A stretch of 64,000 nt of DNA. Origin: Arthrobacter sp. ISL-72 (GTDB lineage: Bacteria > Actinomycetota > Actinomycetes > Actinomycetales > Micrococcaceae). Made by a program: the position numbers and the translations under genes. The stretch's first letter is position 1. The number at the start of each line of letters is the position of its first letter. The stretch spans positions 62,001-126,000 of the forward strand of contig NZ_JAGGPP010000003.1 of assembly GCF_018613755.1 (NCBI RefSeq), read 5' to 3'. Shown piece by piece: positions 26,505 through 34,689 of this stretch. Under the pieces are notes generated by a model that saw nothing but the letters and a program-made list of their open reading frames with translations, ran no database searches and was not told the DNA's origin.

Positions 26505-27500
26505 TTAGCGGGATTTGCGCCTTGTCAGCCCCACGCCGACCAGGCAGATCACGCCGCCCAGCAGGCCCCAGGCAGTGGGCACTTCGCCGAGCAGCAGCCA
26601 CGAGATGATGATGGTGGTTCCGGGGACCAGATAGGTGGTGGCGGCCAGCTTTCCGGCGTCAATAAGGGACAGCGCGTACGCCCAGGTGGTGAACGCAATC
26701 GCCGTCGGGAAGATCCCCAGGTAAACCAGCCCCAGGGTGGCCGGCAGGGGTGCCGCCTGCAGCTCGCCCGCCAGTTGGCCGGTGAACGGCAGGCAGCAGA
26801 CCGCGCCCACCATGATTCCGAACCAGGTGGCCTGGGCCGCCGGGAATTTCCGCAGCACCGGCTTCTGGACAATGACGCTGACGGCGGCGAGCACGGCGGC
26901 CAGGAGGCAGAGCAGCACGCCGGCCACATCCGCCGTCGACCGCTGGCCCGAGCCCAGCGCGATGACTGCGACGCCCGCGAACGCGATCAGGCTTCCGATA
27001 ATCAACCAGCGCGGGAAACCCTCTTTGAGTATCAGGCCGGCCATCACGGCGACCAGGATGGGATTGACGTTGATCAGCAGGGCGGCGGTGCCTGCGTCAA
27101 GCATGTGTTCGGCGGCGTTGAGGGCCACGTTGTAGCCGCCGAACCACATCACGCCATACGCAAGAATGGGCCACCACTCACGGCCCTTGGGCAGCATCCG
27201 CAGCTTCGGCAGCACCACCAGACCGAGGACGACGGCGGCAATCGCCAGCCGCCCCAGCGTCAGGGAGCCGGGAGAGAAGCTTGGTCCCACCGCCCGGATG
27301 CCCACGAAGGCGGAGGCCCACAGGACCACGGTGATCACGACGGCGGCGACGCCCAGCTTGTTGACCGGCGTCTTCCTGCCAGAGGTGCCGGGAGCCGGCG
27401 GCTGGGGTTGCGGTTGCGGGGCGGGTGCTGGGGCAGCGTGCGGAGACCCTTCGTGGGGGCCTGCGAACGGGGTGGGGCCGGGTTCGGCGGTGGTAGCCAT
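26505..27500 (-). CDS. EamA/DMT family transporter
   Basis: A drug/metabolite transporter superfamily protein, 331 aa, with ten membrane segments in two EamA repeats (about 50-185 and 195-325). It has VLWASAFVGIRAVGPSFSPGSLTLGR at the first helix and TWAYALSLIDAGKLAATTYLVPG in the second repeat. The first 42 residues are Pro/Gln/Ala-rich and probably cytoplasmic and disordered. Such proteins usually export amino acids or other small metabolites; the argP-lysE pair next door may hint at amino-acid traffic, but this is inference. Confidence 0.85.
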   Translation of the reverse strand: MATTAEPGPTPFAGPHEGSPHAAPAPAPQPQPQPPAPGTSGRKTPVNKLGVAAVVITVVLWASAFVGIRAVGPSFSPGSLTLGRLAIAAVVLGLVVLPKLRMLPKGREWWPILAYGVMWFGGYNVALNAAEHMLDAGTAALLINVNPILVAVMAGLILKEGFPRWLIIGSLIAFAGVAVIALGSGQRSTADVAGVLLCLLAAVLAAVSVIVQKPVLRKFPAAQATWFGIMVGAVCCLPFTGQLAGELQAAPLPATLGLVYLGIFPTAIAFTTWAYALSLIDAGKLAATTYLVPGTTIIISWLLLGEVPTAWGLLGGVICLVGVGLTRRKSR

Positions 27501-27625
27501 GCTGCCAATCTAGCCCTTGGCCCGGCCTCGCGGCTGGCGGAAATCGGCCACGTCTAGTCGAGATCCTGCCAAATCTTCTTAGGCAAACGGCGGTTCCGGT
27601 GCTGCCTCTCCGCGGCCTGCCCGGC

Positions 27626-28507
27626 TTACCGGAGGACGCGCGCAGCGTCCTGGATGGCTGCGGCGACACCGTCCAAGACGGCCGAACCGTAACGCCATTG
27701 CTGCCAGTGCAGCGGGACGTCCACAAAGGACTTGGCGGCAAGGGTCCGCAGAGTCCGCTGGTCCAGGTCGTCATCGATTTCAATCTCCGGAAGCAGGCCC
27801 CAGCCCATGCCCAGCCGGATCGCTTCGCCGAACTCGTGCGCTGCGGGCACGTAGTGCCGCGGCGGCTGGAGGATTTTCCGGCTGAACCGCCGTAGGTAGC
27901 GGTCCTGCAGGTCGTCCTTGCGGTCGAAGATGATGACAGGGGCATGGGCGAAAGCCTCCGCCGTCGGGCCGCTGTCGAACCAGGTTTCCGCAAACTCCGG
28001 CGTGCAGACCGGCAGGTAGCGCATGACGCCGAGCCGGCGGGACGTGCAGCCGGGGGCCGGCTTGGCCGTGGCCGTGATCGCCGCGGCCGCCGCGCCGCTG
28101 CGGAGCAGGTCCAGCGAATAATCCTGGTCTTCGCGCAGGATTTCCAGCTGGACCGTGCCGGCCACAGCGGCCAGCCCGGCGAGCGCCCAGGTATGCAGCG
28201 AGTCGCTGTTGATCACCAGCGTGAGGCGGGTGTCCGGCCGGGTGCTGGTGGGCTGCAGTTCATCGGCGAGGTCTGCGGAGAGCATCTCAAGCTGGCGCGC
28301 GAACCGCACCACCGCCTGGCCGGACTCGGTGAGTTCAATCGGCCTCGTCCTTCTCAGGACAGGACGGCCGACGGCCACCTCCAGGGCCCGGATGCGCTGG
28401 CTGACAGCGGAGGCGGTGACCGAGAGGTGGCTGGCGGCGGCGTCGAAACTTCCGTGCGCAACGATGGCGGCGAGCGTGCGCGCCTGATCCGGATGAACGT
28501 CCATCAT
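27626..28507 (-). CDS. argP: LysR family regulator, ArgP/LysG type
   Basis: A LysR-type activator of 293 aa. The N-terminal winged helix (about 5-65) is FDAAASHLSVTASAVSQRIRALEVAVGRPVLRR, characteristic of ArgP/LysG. The rest is the two-lobe effector domain. By family knowledge it senses lysine or arginine and activates an exporter gene; the divergent LysE-type exporter starts 70 bases away, the classical lysG-lysE arrangement. Two adjacent ATGs (28507 and 28504) are possible starts. Confidence 0.9.
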   Translation of the reverse strand: MMDVHPDQARTLAAIVAHGSFDAAASHLSVTASAVSQRIRALEVAVGRPVLRRTRPIELTESGQAVVRFARQLEMLSADLADELQPTSTRPDTRLTLVINSDSLHTWALAGLAAVAGTVQLEILREDQDYSLDLLRSGAAAAAITATAKPAPGCTSRRLGVMRYLPVCTPEFAETWFDSGPTAEAFAHAPVIIFDRKDDLQDRYLRRFSRKILQPPRHYVPAAHEFGEAIRLGMGWGLLPEIEIDDDLDQRTLRTLAAKSFVDVPLHWQQWRYGSAVLDGVAAAIQDAARVLR

Positions 28508-28576
28508 AAGAAGATCTTACTATCACCAAAAAACTTTAACTGGTTTCATCTTCGCGGGCCTCCTACCGTTGAAGGC

Positions 28577-29179
28577 GTGATCCTTCCCGTGTTTTCAGGC
28601 CTGGCCAGCGGCCTCTCGCTCATCGTGGCTATCGGCGCCCAGAACGCCTTCGTGCTCCGGCAGGGCCTTCAACGCTCGCATGTCGCCCTCGTTATTGCCG
28701 TGTGCGCCGTTTCTGACCTGGTGCTGATCCTGCTGGGCGTGGCCGGCATCGGCGTCGTGATTGAACGGGCGCCCGCCGCCCTCGAAGTGGTGCGTTGGGC
28801 CGGCGCTGCCTTCCTGGCTGCATACGGGGTGCTTGCCGCCCGGCGGGCAATCCGCGGAGAGGCGGTCGGGCAGCTGGGAACCGGGCAGGCCGTGAGCTGG
28901 GTGGCCGTCCTGGGAACCGGGCTGGCCTTCACCTGGCTGAACCCCCACGTTTATCTCGACACGGTGCTCCTGCTCGGGTCCCTCGCCAGCACGCACGGCC
29001 CGGACGGCCGCTGGTGGTTTGCCGCCGGGGCGGGGCTTGCCAGTATTTCCTGGTTCACGGCCCTGGGCGTCGGCGCACGGTTCCTGACTCCTGTCTTTCG
29101 GCGCCGGAGCGCGTGGCGCATCCTCGACGCCGCCATCGCCGTCGTCATGGTGACGATGGCCATCATGCTGGTCATCTGA
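28577..29179 (+). CDS. lysE: LysE/ArgO family basic amino acid exporter
   Basis: An inner-membrane exporter of lysine and/or arginine, 200 aa and about six membrane segments. The family opening GLSLIVAIGAQNAFVLRQGL is at residues 9-28 and TWLNPHVYLDTVLLLGS in the middle. It is divergent from argP, which presumably activates it when basic amino acids accumulate. The GTG at 28577 gives the family-typical N-terminus (VILPVFSGLASG). The 69-base gap contains the A/T-rich AAGATCTTACTATCACC stretch, a likely ArgP-binding and promoter site. Confidence 0.92.
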   Translation: MILPVFSGLASGLSLIVAIGAQNAFVLRQGLQRSHVALVIAVCAVSDLVLILLGVAGIGVVIERAPAALEVVRWAGAAFLAAYGVLAARRAIRGEAVGQLGTGQAVSWVAVLGTGLAFTWLNPHVYLDTVLLLGSLASTHGPDGRWWFAAGAGLASISWFTALGVGARFLTPVFRRRSAWRILDAAIAVVMVTMAIMLVI

Positions 29180-29244
29180 GTCCCGAACCAAATCAGGACC
29201 GTCGACCCTTGCTAGGCTGACGCCCCACGCCCACGATTGCTGGT

Positions 29245-29790
29245 ATGACAGCATCTGCAGCCTCGGCGCGGGAAAGAAAGCGGGCAGCCATCGGGACGGC
29301 GGCCTTCGCCGTTGCTCCGGCAACCGCCGCGGGGGTGATTCCGTGGCTCCTGACCCGCTGGGAAGTGGAGGCCCCGGTTCCCGGCGGCTTGCCCGCGCAG
29401 GTTACCGGCGGCCTGCTGATCGGCGCGGGCGCGGCGGTCATCGCAAACTCCTTCGTGCGTTTCGCCGTGGAGGGCCCGGGAACACCCGCGCCCTTCGCTC
29501 CGCCCAAGCACCTGGTGGTGGGCGGGCTCTACCGGTATGTGCGGAATCCGATGTACGTGTCCATAGCGGCAGCCGTCGCCGGGCAGGGGCTGCTGCTTGG
29601 CCAGCCGAAGCTCTTCGCGGCGCTGGCGGCCGGCGCCGTCCCGGTGGTCGCGTTCGTCCGGCTGTACGAGGAACCTGTCCTGGCCCGGAAATTCGGCGCA
29701 GAGTACGAGGAGTACAGGGCGAATGTCCCGCGCTGGCTGCCCAGGCTCAGGCCGTGGCGGCCCGGCGGGAAGGGCGGGTCCGGACGGTAG
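29245..29790 (+). CDS. Isoprenylcysteine methyltransferase-like membrane methyltransferase
   Basis: At 181 aa it has about four hydrophobic segments and the C-terminal signature of the ICMT/PEMT-type family: GLYRYVRNPMYVS near 94 and EEPVLARKFGAEYEEYRANVPRWLPR near 143-168. Bacterial members methylate isoprenoid or phospholipid-like substrates using S-adenosylmethionine; the true substrate here is unknown. The stop codon lies in the loop of a perfect 11-bp hairpin. Confidence 0.82.
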   Translation: MTASAASARERKRAAIGTAAFAVAPATAAGVIPWLLTRWEVEAPVPGGLPAQVTGGLLIGAGAAVIANSFVRFAVEGPGTPAPFAPPKHLVVGGLYRYVRNPMYVSIAAAVAGQGLLLGQPKLFAALAAGAVPVVAFVRLYEEPVLARKFGAEYEEYRANVPRWLPRLRPWRPGGKGGSGR

Positions 29791-29803
29791 ATCGTCCGGA
29801 CCC
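29776..29803. terminator. Perfect 11-bp stem-loop between convergent genes
   Basis: GGGTCCGGACG and CGTCCGGACCC pair perfectly around a GTAGAT loop that contains the methyltransferase stop. The converging PHP gene ends 20 bases further on. There is no T-run, so a bidirectional or Rho-assisted terminator is most likely. Confidence 0.5.
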
Positions 29804-29822
29804 TGGTAGCCGGGGCTTGGCG

Positions 29823-30842
29823 TCAGCGGCCCCGGCGGGACCACTCCAGCAGCCGGTCCAGCGGCCAGGTGGTGACTATCCGCTCGGCGGGGACGCCGTT
29901 GAACGCCGCACGCTCCGCACCGTATTGCAGGAAATCCAGCTGCCCCGGCGCATGGGCGTCACTGTCGATGCTGAAGAGGCAGCCGGCGTCGAGGGCAAGC
30001 TTGATCAGCTCGTCCGGCGGATCCTGCCGCTCTGGACGGGAATTGATTTCGACGGCGACATCCCGCTCGGCGCACGCCGCGAAAACCCGCTTGGCGTCAA
30101 ACTCCGACTGCGGCCTGGTTCCCCTGGATCCCTGCAGCAGCCGGCCGGTGCAGTGGCCGAGCACGTTCATGTGCGGATCCTGGATGCCACCCAGCATGCG
30201 TTCGGTCATGGTTCGCCGGTCCGCCCGCAGCTTCGAGTGGACACTGGCCACCACAACGTCCAGACGGTCCAGCATCCCGGGGGACTGGTCAAGGGTTCCG
30301 TCCTCCAGGATGTCCACCTCGATGCCGGCCAACAGGCGGAAGCCATCGCCGTCGGCGTTGATGCCGGCGACGACGTCGAGCTGTTCCGTGAGTCGCTCGG
30401 CGCTGAGGCCGTTGGCGATCTTGAGGCTGGGGGAGTGATCGGTCAATGCGAGGTACTCGCGGCCCAAGGTCCGGGCTGCGTCCGCCATGAGCTCGATCGG
30501 GGACCCGCCGTCGGACCAGTCGCTGTGGCTGTGCAGGTCGCCGCGGATAGCCGAGTGCAGTTCCCCGCCTCCCGCGGCCAGCGGCTTCTGCCCGCGCTGC
30601 CGCAGGTCCTCAAGGTAGTCGGGGACGCCGCCGTCGACCGCTTGCCTGATCACGTCGAAGGTTCTGTCCCCGATCCCCTTCATGCTCTTCAGCCTGCCGT
30701 TGCGGGCCCGCACGGCAACCTCCTCCGGATCCAGGGCCGCGATGACCCCGGCTGCCTTCCGGAAGGCCTGGACCTTGAAGGTGGGCGACAGTTCGCGTTC
30801 CAGCCAGAAGGCGATTTCATTGAGGGCATCAACGGCATCCAT
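29823..30842 (-). CDS. PHP domain protein (PolX C-terminal type)
   Basis: At 339 aa it has an N-terminal helix-hairpin-helix-like region (about 1-95, with MKGIGDRTFDVI) followed by a PHP metal-dependent phosphoesterase domain. The metal ligands appear in order: GDLHSHSDWSDGG, ALTDHSPSLKIANGL, GIEVDIL, VVASVHSKL, GHCTGR, VEINSRPER and SIDSDAHAPGQL. This is the C-terminal half of PolX-type polymerases without the polymerase palm, as in stand-alone actinobacterial PHP proteins with a role in DNA repair or nucleotide phosphate removal. ATG 30842 is preferred; GTG 30857 would add five residues. Confidence 0.85.
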   Translation of the reverse strand: MDAVDALNEIAFWLERELSPTFKVQAFRKAAGVIAALDPEEVAVRARNGRLKSMKGIGDRTFDVIRQAVDGGVPDYLEDLRQRGQKPLAAGGGELHSAIRGDLHSHSDWSDGGSPIELMADAARTLGREYLALTDHSPSLKIANGLSAERLTEQLDVVAGINADGDGFRLLAGIEVDILEDGTLDQSPGMLDRLDVVVASVHSKLRADRRTMTERMLGGIQDPHMNVLGHCTGRLLQGSRGTRPQSEFDAKRVFAACAERDVAVEINSRPERQDPPDELIKLALDAGCLFSIDSDAHAPGQLDFLQYGAERAAFNGVPAERIVTTWPLDRLLEWSRRGR

Positions 30843-31005
30843 CTGTCCATCTTGCACCCACCTTTGCACCGGCGGGGCGCCGATTTTGGATATTCCGGAA
30901 CTAGGCTCTATAGTTTTAGAGGTCCAGTTCGGAGCAACTCGAACGGACAAGAATGAAAGGCTTCGGCCCTTTATTTTTGCCCGGAATGAGCCGTACTGAG
31001 TTCAG

Positions 31006-31078
31006 GCCCCCATCGTCTAGCGGCCTAGGACACCGCCCTTTCACGGCGGCGGCACGGGTTCGAATCCCGTTGGGGGTA
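31006..31078 (+). tRNA. tRNA-Glu (TTC)
   Basis: A full cloverleaf of 73 nt: acceptor GCCCCCA with TGGGGGT (G-U at the last pair), D-arm TCTAGCGGCCTAGGA, anticodon loop CTTTCAC with TTC, and T-arm CGGGTTCGAATCCCG. CCA is not encoded. Confidence 0.97.
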
Positions 31079-31173
31079 CGCAAGGAAGTGGTCAAACCGG
31101 ATGAAAAAGTCTGGTAGGCTAAAGGCCTTGAAAAATTGCGGTAGCGATACTGCAGACAGCAAGAAAATAGCAA

Positions 31174-31247
31174 GGCCCTGTAGCGCAGTTGGTTAGCGCG
31201 CCGCCCTGTCACGGCGGAGGTCGCGGGTTCAAGTCCCGTCAGGGTCG
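31174..31247 (+). tRNA. tRNA-Asp (GTC)
   Basis: A cloverleaf of 74 nt: acceptor GGCCCTG with CAGGGTC, D-arm GCGCAGTTGGTTAGCGC, anticodon loop CTGTCAC with GTC, and T-arm CGGGTTCAAGTCCCG. CCA is not encoded. It lies 95 bases after tRNA-Glu; a TGGTCA...TAGGCT pair in that gap could be its own promoter. Confidence 0.97.
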
Positions 31248-31278
31248 CTCTGATTGCCAGAAGAAATTCCGGCTGTCA

Positions 31279-31294
31279 AGGTGACATGTCACCT
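31279..31294. other. 16-bp perfect palindrome next to tRNA-Phe
   Basis: AGGTGACATGTCACCT is a perfect palindrome ending one base before the tRNA-Phe 5' end. It could be a processing hairpin in the tRNA precursor or a protein-binding site. No family assignment is possible from sequence. Confidence 0.5.
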
Positions 31295-31295
31295 A

Positions 31296-31371
31296 GGCTC
31301 TGTAGCTCAGTTGGTAGAGCGTTCGACTGAAAATCGAAAGGTCACCGGATCGACGCCGGTCGGAGCCACCA
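31296..31371 (+). tRNA. tRNA-Phe (GAA)
   Basis: A cloverleaf of 76 nt including an encoded CCA: acceptor GGCTCTG with CGGAGCC, D-arm GCTCAGTTGGTAGAGC, anticodon loop CTGAAAA with GAA, and T-arm CCGGATCGACGCCGG. It is the only one of the three tRNAs here with CCA in the gene. A strong terminator starts six bases later. Confidence 0.97.
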
Positions 31372-31377
31372 CTGGGA

Positions 31378-31413
31378 AGCATCAGTTCTTCGGAACTGGT
31401 GCTTTTCTTCTTT
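31378..31413 (+). terminator. Intrinsic terminator of the tRNA cluster
   Basis: AGCATCAGTTC pairs over 11 bp with GAACTGGTGCT around a TTCG tetraloop, followed directly by TTTCTTCTTT. This is the clearest Rho-independent terminator in the window. Confidence 0.93.
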
Positions 31414-31594
31414 AAGCGTCGCTGCGCGGGCGTGGTGCCAGTGCCAGGACACCGAATCGGAACCGGGACGCGCAAAATCCGGTGTCCTCAATCCGTTTCC
31501 GTGTCCCAAGCCGTTCACATCCCCTCCTCCTGGTCTTTTTCGTCCGGGCCCGCGGGGAAGAAGACCCTCCGGCGGGGAATCCCAAAATTGACCG
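31414..31594. other. Intergenic DNA between tRNA terminator and lacI-type promoter
   Basis: No gene is supported here. One inverted repeat is visible: AGGACACCG (31446-31454) and CGGTGTCCT (31480-31488), 25 bases apart. Its role is unknown; it lies about 110 bases upstream of the regulator's promoter. Confidence 0.5.
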
Positions 31595-31624
31595 TTGACA
31601 GCATCGAAGTAACGCGCGTAACCT
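31595..31624 (+). promoter_or_regulatory. Promoter of the fructan-operon regulator
   Basis: TTGACA at 31595-31600 is a consensus -35 box; TAACCT at 31619-31624, 18 bases later, is a fair -10 box. The first operator copy fills the spacer, so repressor binding would exclude RNA polymerase. It probably drives the regulator and the downstream transport/hydrolase operon. Confidence 0.7.
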
Positions 31625-31653
31625 AAATCACACCCTCGAAGTAACGCGCGTTA
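31610..31653. promoter_or_regulatory. Twin LacI-type operators
   Basis: TCGAAGTAACGCGCGT occurs twice. The second copy contains the perfect 12-bp palindrome TAACGCGCGTTA (31642-31653); the first has one changed base, TAACGCGCGTAA (31610-31621). Their centres are 32 bp apart, about three helical turns, which places both on the same DNA face and suits binding by a pair of dimers. One copy lies between -35 and -10, the other just after the expected transcription start, indicating autorepression by the regulator encoded 60 bases downstream. Confidence 0.75.
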
Positions 31654-31712
31654 GTAGTAGCACTTTCGACTGGTCAGGGCGGCCAGTGTCGGCAGAATTT
31701 TCGGAGCATTCA

Positions 31713-32795
31713 ATGGCGAACAGCACACAGGCGGCATCGGAGAGGAAGCCGACCGTCCCCGTACACCGCGGGGTCACGATGGCAGACGTTGCAAAGCATG
31801 CCGGTGTGTCCCGCACGGCGGTGTCCTTCGTCCTGAGCAACCGCGAGAACGCCAGCATCTCCGAGGAAACCCGCACCCGGATCCTCGAAGCCGTCCAGGC
31901 GCTCGGCTACAGGCCCAACGCCGGTGCCCGCGCCCTGGCATCGCAGCGCAGCGACTGGTACGGCATCGTTACGGAGATCGTCACGGCACCGTTCGCCGTC
32001 GACATCATCAAGGGCGCGCAGGACCAGGCCTGGCTGGACCGCCGGTTCCTGCTCATCGCCCCCTCCGACCAGGCCGATGCAACAGGACTAAACCAGGGCA
32101 TGGAAGATGCGGCCGTTGAAAAGCTGCTGGAACAAAGAGTGGAAGGACTTCTCTACGCGGCCACTTACCACCGGGCCGTGCACGTTCCGGAAAGCGCCAA
32201 CGAGGTACCCACAGTCCTCATCAACTGCTTCGACGCGGACGGGAAGCTGCCCTCGATCGTCCCGGACGAGCGCGCCGGGGGACGCGTTGCCATCGAACGG
32301 TTGCTCCAAGCCGGCCACTCCAGAATCGGTGTCATCAACCTGGATCCGGACATCCCCGCCGCCGTCGGGCGTTTGGCGGGGTGCCGCGAAGCACTCGCCG
32401 AAGCGGGCCTGGAGCTGGATCCTGCCCTCGTCGTCTCGGGACACGCGACGGCGGATGGCGGCTACGAGGCCGCCTGCGAAATTCTTGATAAATATCCGTC
32501 CGGGGCAGGCAGGCCAACTGCCCTGTTCTGCCTCAACGACCGGATGGCTATGGGCGCTTACGACGCCATTAAGGAGCGCGGGCTCGCCATCCCCCAAGAC
32601 ATCGCCGTGATCGGCTTCGACAACCAGGAACTCATTGCGGCCTATCTCAGGCCCAAGCTGACCACGGTTGCGTTGCCCTTCGAGGAGATGGGTGCGCTGG
32701 GTGTCCAGACACTCGCAAGCCTTACAGCAGGACAGCCGATCACCGCACACCAGCAAATGGTCGACTGTCCGCTGCTAGAACGCTATTCAGTCTGA
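31713..32795 (+). CDS. LacI family regulator of the fructan operon
   Basis: At 360 aa the helix-turn-helix is at about 21-45 (TMADVAKHAGVSRTAVSFVLSNRE), followed by the hinge GYRPNAGARALASQRS and a periplasmic-binding-protein-like sensor domain that ends with VIGFDNQELIAAYLRPKLTTVALP. It should repress the operon that follows until a fructo-oligosaccharide or fructose derivative binds; the ligand is inferred from the neighbours. Its own promoter holds two palindromic operators. I chose ATG 31713, seven bases after GGAG; GTG 31686 would add nine residues. The next gene begins 77 bases later on the same strand. Confidence 0.9.
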   Translation: MANSTQAASERKPTVPVHRGVTMADVAKHAGVSRTAVSFVLSNRENASISEETRTRILEAVQALGYRPNAGARALASQRSDWYGIVTEIVTAPFAVDIIKGAQDQAWLDRRFLLIAPSDQADATGLNQGMEDAAVEKLLEQRVEGLLYAATYHRAVHVPESANEVPTVLINCFDADGKLPSIVPDERAGGRVAIERLLQAGHSRIGVINLDPDIPAAVGRLAGCREALAEAGLELDPALVVSGHATADGGYEAACEILDKYPSGAGRPTALFCLNDRMAMGAYDAIKERGLAIPQDIAVIGFDNQELIAAYLRPKLTTVALPFEEMGALGVQTLASLTAGQPITAHQQMVDCPLLERYSV

Positions 32796-32872
32796 CGGCA
32801 AATCAACTACTGAACAGCAACCCCACCACACCTTCACCTTCGACAGCGAAGACGAGGAAAGAGATATCCATC

Positions 32873-34552
32873 ATGACACAAGCACGATTCCTGAGGTCTG
32901 CCCGCATTGCGGCGGCCGGCCTGGCCATTGGCGCCCTGGCACTGACCGGCTGCTCGGCCAACGCCGGAAACACCGGTTCTGCCAAGGCTGATGCCTCGGC
33001 CAAAAGCGCGCTCCTGACCATTCCCCGCGAGGACATGGGCACGTTCGTCCGGAACTTCAACCCGTTCGCACCCACCGTGACGCCCATGACCCAGCAGGCC
33101 ATCTACGAATCCCTGCTGGTTTACAACCCGGCCAATGGTGACACCACGCCGTGGCTGGCCAGCGAATGGACCGCAGCCGAGGACGGCAAGTCCGTCACCT
33201 TCACCCTCCGTGAGGGCGTGAAGTGGTCGGACGGCCAGCCCCTGGTCCCCGCCGACGTGGTCACCACTTTCGCCCTGCAGAAAAAGATCAAGGGCGGCTA
33301 CGACTACCTGGACACCGTCACAGCCGAGGGCACCAACCAGGTGAAGTTCAGCTTCAAGACCGCCTGGTCTCCGGCCCTGTTCGACCTGGGCCAGCTGAGC
33401 ATTCTGCCGGACCACGTCTGGTCCAAAATTGCCGACCCCGAGAAGGACCCCAACGAAAAGCCCGTGGGCACCGGCCCGTACACCGAGGTGGACACCTTCC
33501 AGGCCCAGTCCTTCGTGCTGAAGAAGAACCCCAACTACTGGCAGCCGGAGAAGCAGAAGATCGCCGGCATCAAGATGCTCGCCTTCGCAGGCAACGACGG
33601 CGCCAACCTCGCCGCAGCGAACGGCGACGTGGACTGGGCCCCGCAGTACATGCCCAACATCGAGAAGACGTTCATTTCCAAAGACCCGGACCACCGCAAG
33701 TACTGGTTCCCGCCCACGGGCTCGATGATCAACTGGCAGCTCAACACCACTAAGGCACCGTTCAACGACACCGACGTCCGCAAGGCACTCAGCATGGCCG
33801 TGGACCGCGAGCAGGTCACCAAGATCGGCATGAGCGGCTACACCAAGCCGGCTGACTGCACAGGACTGTCCGGCAACTACGAAACCTGGAAGAACAAGGA
33901 AGTCCAGGACAACTGTGAGTGGACCAAGCTGAACGTCGACGAGGCCAACAAGCTCCTGGACAAGGCAGGCTACGCCAAGGGCGCCGACGGCAAGCGCACC
34001 CTGAAGGACGGCAAGCCCTTCGAATTCAAGATCTCGGTAGGCGCCGCATCGTCTGACTGGCTCTCCGTGGCCGACGTCATCGCCCAGAACCTCGCCGAGG
34101 TTGGCGTCACCGCCAAGGTTGATTCCCCTGACTGGGCAGCGGTGGTTGCAGGCTACGAGACCGGCGACTTCGATTCCGGCATCGTGTGGAGCGCCAACGA
34201 CCCCAGCCCGTACAAGTACTTCGCGGGCATGATGGGCACCAGCACGGTCAAGCCGGTGGGTGAGAAGGCATTTGAGAACTACCACCGCTTCGGCGATCCC
34301 AAGGCGGAGGCCCTGCTGACGGAATTCGCGGCCGCCGCCGACGAGGACAAACAGCACGACATCGCGGACAAGCTCCAGGAAGAGTACAGCGCCGTTGCCC
34401 CCGCCATCCCGCTGTTCGCAGGCCCGGAGTGGGGCGCCTACAACGACACCCGCTTCACCGGCTGGCCCACGGAAGAAAACCCGTACGCCACCCTGTCGGT
34501 CCGCGCCCCCACCACGGTGCTTGTGCTGACCTCGCTGGAACCGCGCGCCTGA
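32873..34552 (+). CDS. Family-5 solute-binding lipoprotein, probably for fructo-oligosaccharides
   Basis: At 559 aa the lipoprotein signal (1-24) has lipobox LTGC. The mature protein is a class-C (oligopeptide/dipeptide type) binding protein: LASEWTAAEDGKSVTFTLREGVKWSDGQPL near 97-126, GTGPYT near 200 and DVRKALSMAVDREQV near 302. Members bind peptides, nickel or, in several bacteria and archaea, oligosaccharides. The operon carries two fructan hydrolases and no peptidase, so oligosaccharide uptake is the better guess. It is anchored to the outer face of the membrane and should deliver ligand to the permeases that follow. Confidence 0.88.
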   Translation: MTQARFLRSARIAAAGLAIGALALTGCSANAGNTGSAKADASAKSALLTIPREDMGTFVRNFNPFAPTVTPMTQQAIYESLLVYNPANGDTTPWLASEWTAAEDGKSVTFTLREGVKWSDGQPLVPADVVTTFALQKKIKGGYDYLDTVTAEGTNQVKFSFKTAWSPALFDLGQLSILPDHVWSKIADPEKDPNEKPVGTGPYTEVDTFQAQSFVLKKNPNYWQPEKQKIAGIKMLAFAGNDGANLAAANGDVDWAPQYMPNIEKTFISKDPDHRKYWFPPTGSMINWQLNTTKAPFNDTDVRKALSMAVDREQVTKIGMSGYTKPADCTGLSGNYETWKNKEVQDNCEWTKLNVDEANKLLDKAGYAKGADGKRTLKDGKPFEFKISVGAASSDWLSVADVIAQNLAEVGVTAKVDSPDWAAVVAGYETGDFDSGIVWSANDPSPYKYFAGMMGTSTVKPVGEKAFENYHRFGDPKAEALLTEFAAAADEDKQHDIADKLQEEYSAVAPAIPLFAGPEWGAYNDTRFTGWPTEENPYATLSVRAPTTVLVLTSLEPRA

Positions 34553-34588
34553 CGCACGCCGCCTGACGCACACCGCCTCACGCGCTGC
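34547..34588. repeat. Three 14-bp tandem repeats across a stop codon
   Basis: GCCTGACGCACGCC, GCCTGACGCACACC and GCCTCACGCGCTGC follow one another without gaps. The first copy contains the last codon and TGA stop of the binding-protein gene; the others run into the 137-base gap before the permease. Confidence 0.7.
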
Positions 34589-34689
34589 GCTGCCGCAGAT
34601 CCGGCACTCACCAACGGCGTGCCCGGGGCGTCCAAGCACGCACCGGGCACGCCGCCCAATCTTCCGCAATTCCCGAATGGAGGGAAACC

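Noticed and set aside
27571..27590. Second DtxR-like box (TTCTTAGGCAAACGG)
   Set aside because: Only one half-site matches and it lies between convergent or same-strand ends, not before a start codon.
31446..31488. Inverted repeat AGGACACCG/CGGTGTCCT as an operator or terminator
   Set aside because: The arms are nine bases with a 25-base loop and no T-run; noted as structure only, no function claimed.
32834..34669. A 611-codon open frame on the minus strand
   Set aside because: Antisense to the family-5 binding protein; Val/Gly-rich composition is the complement of a highly biased coding strand.
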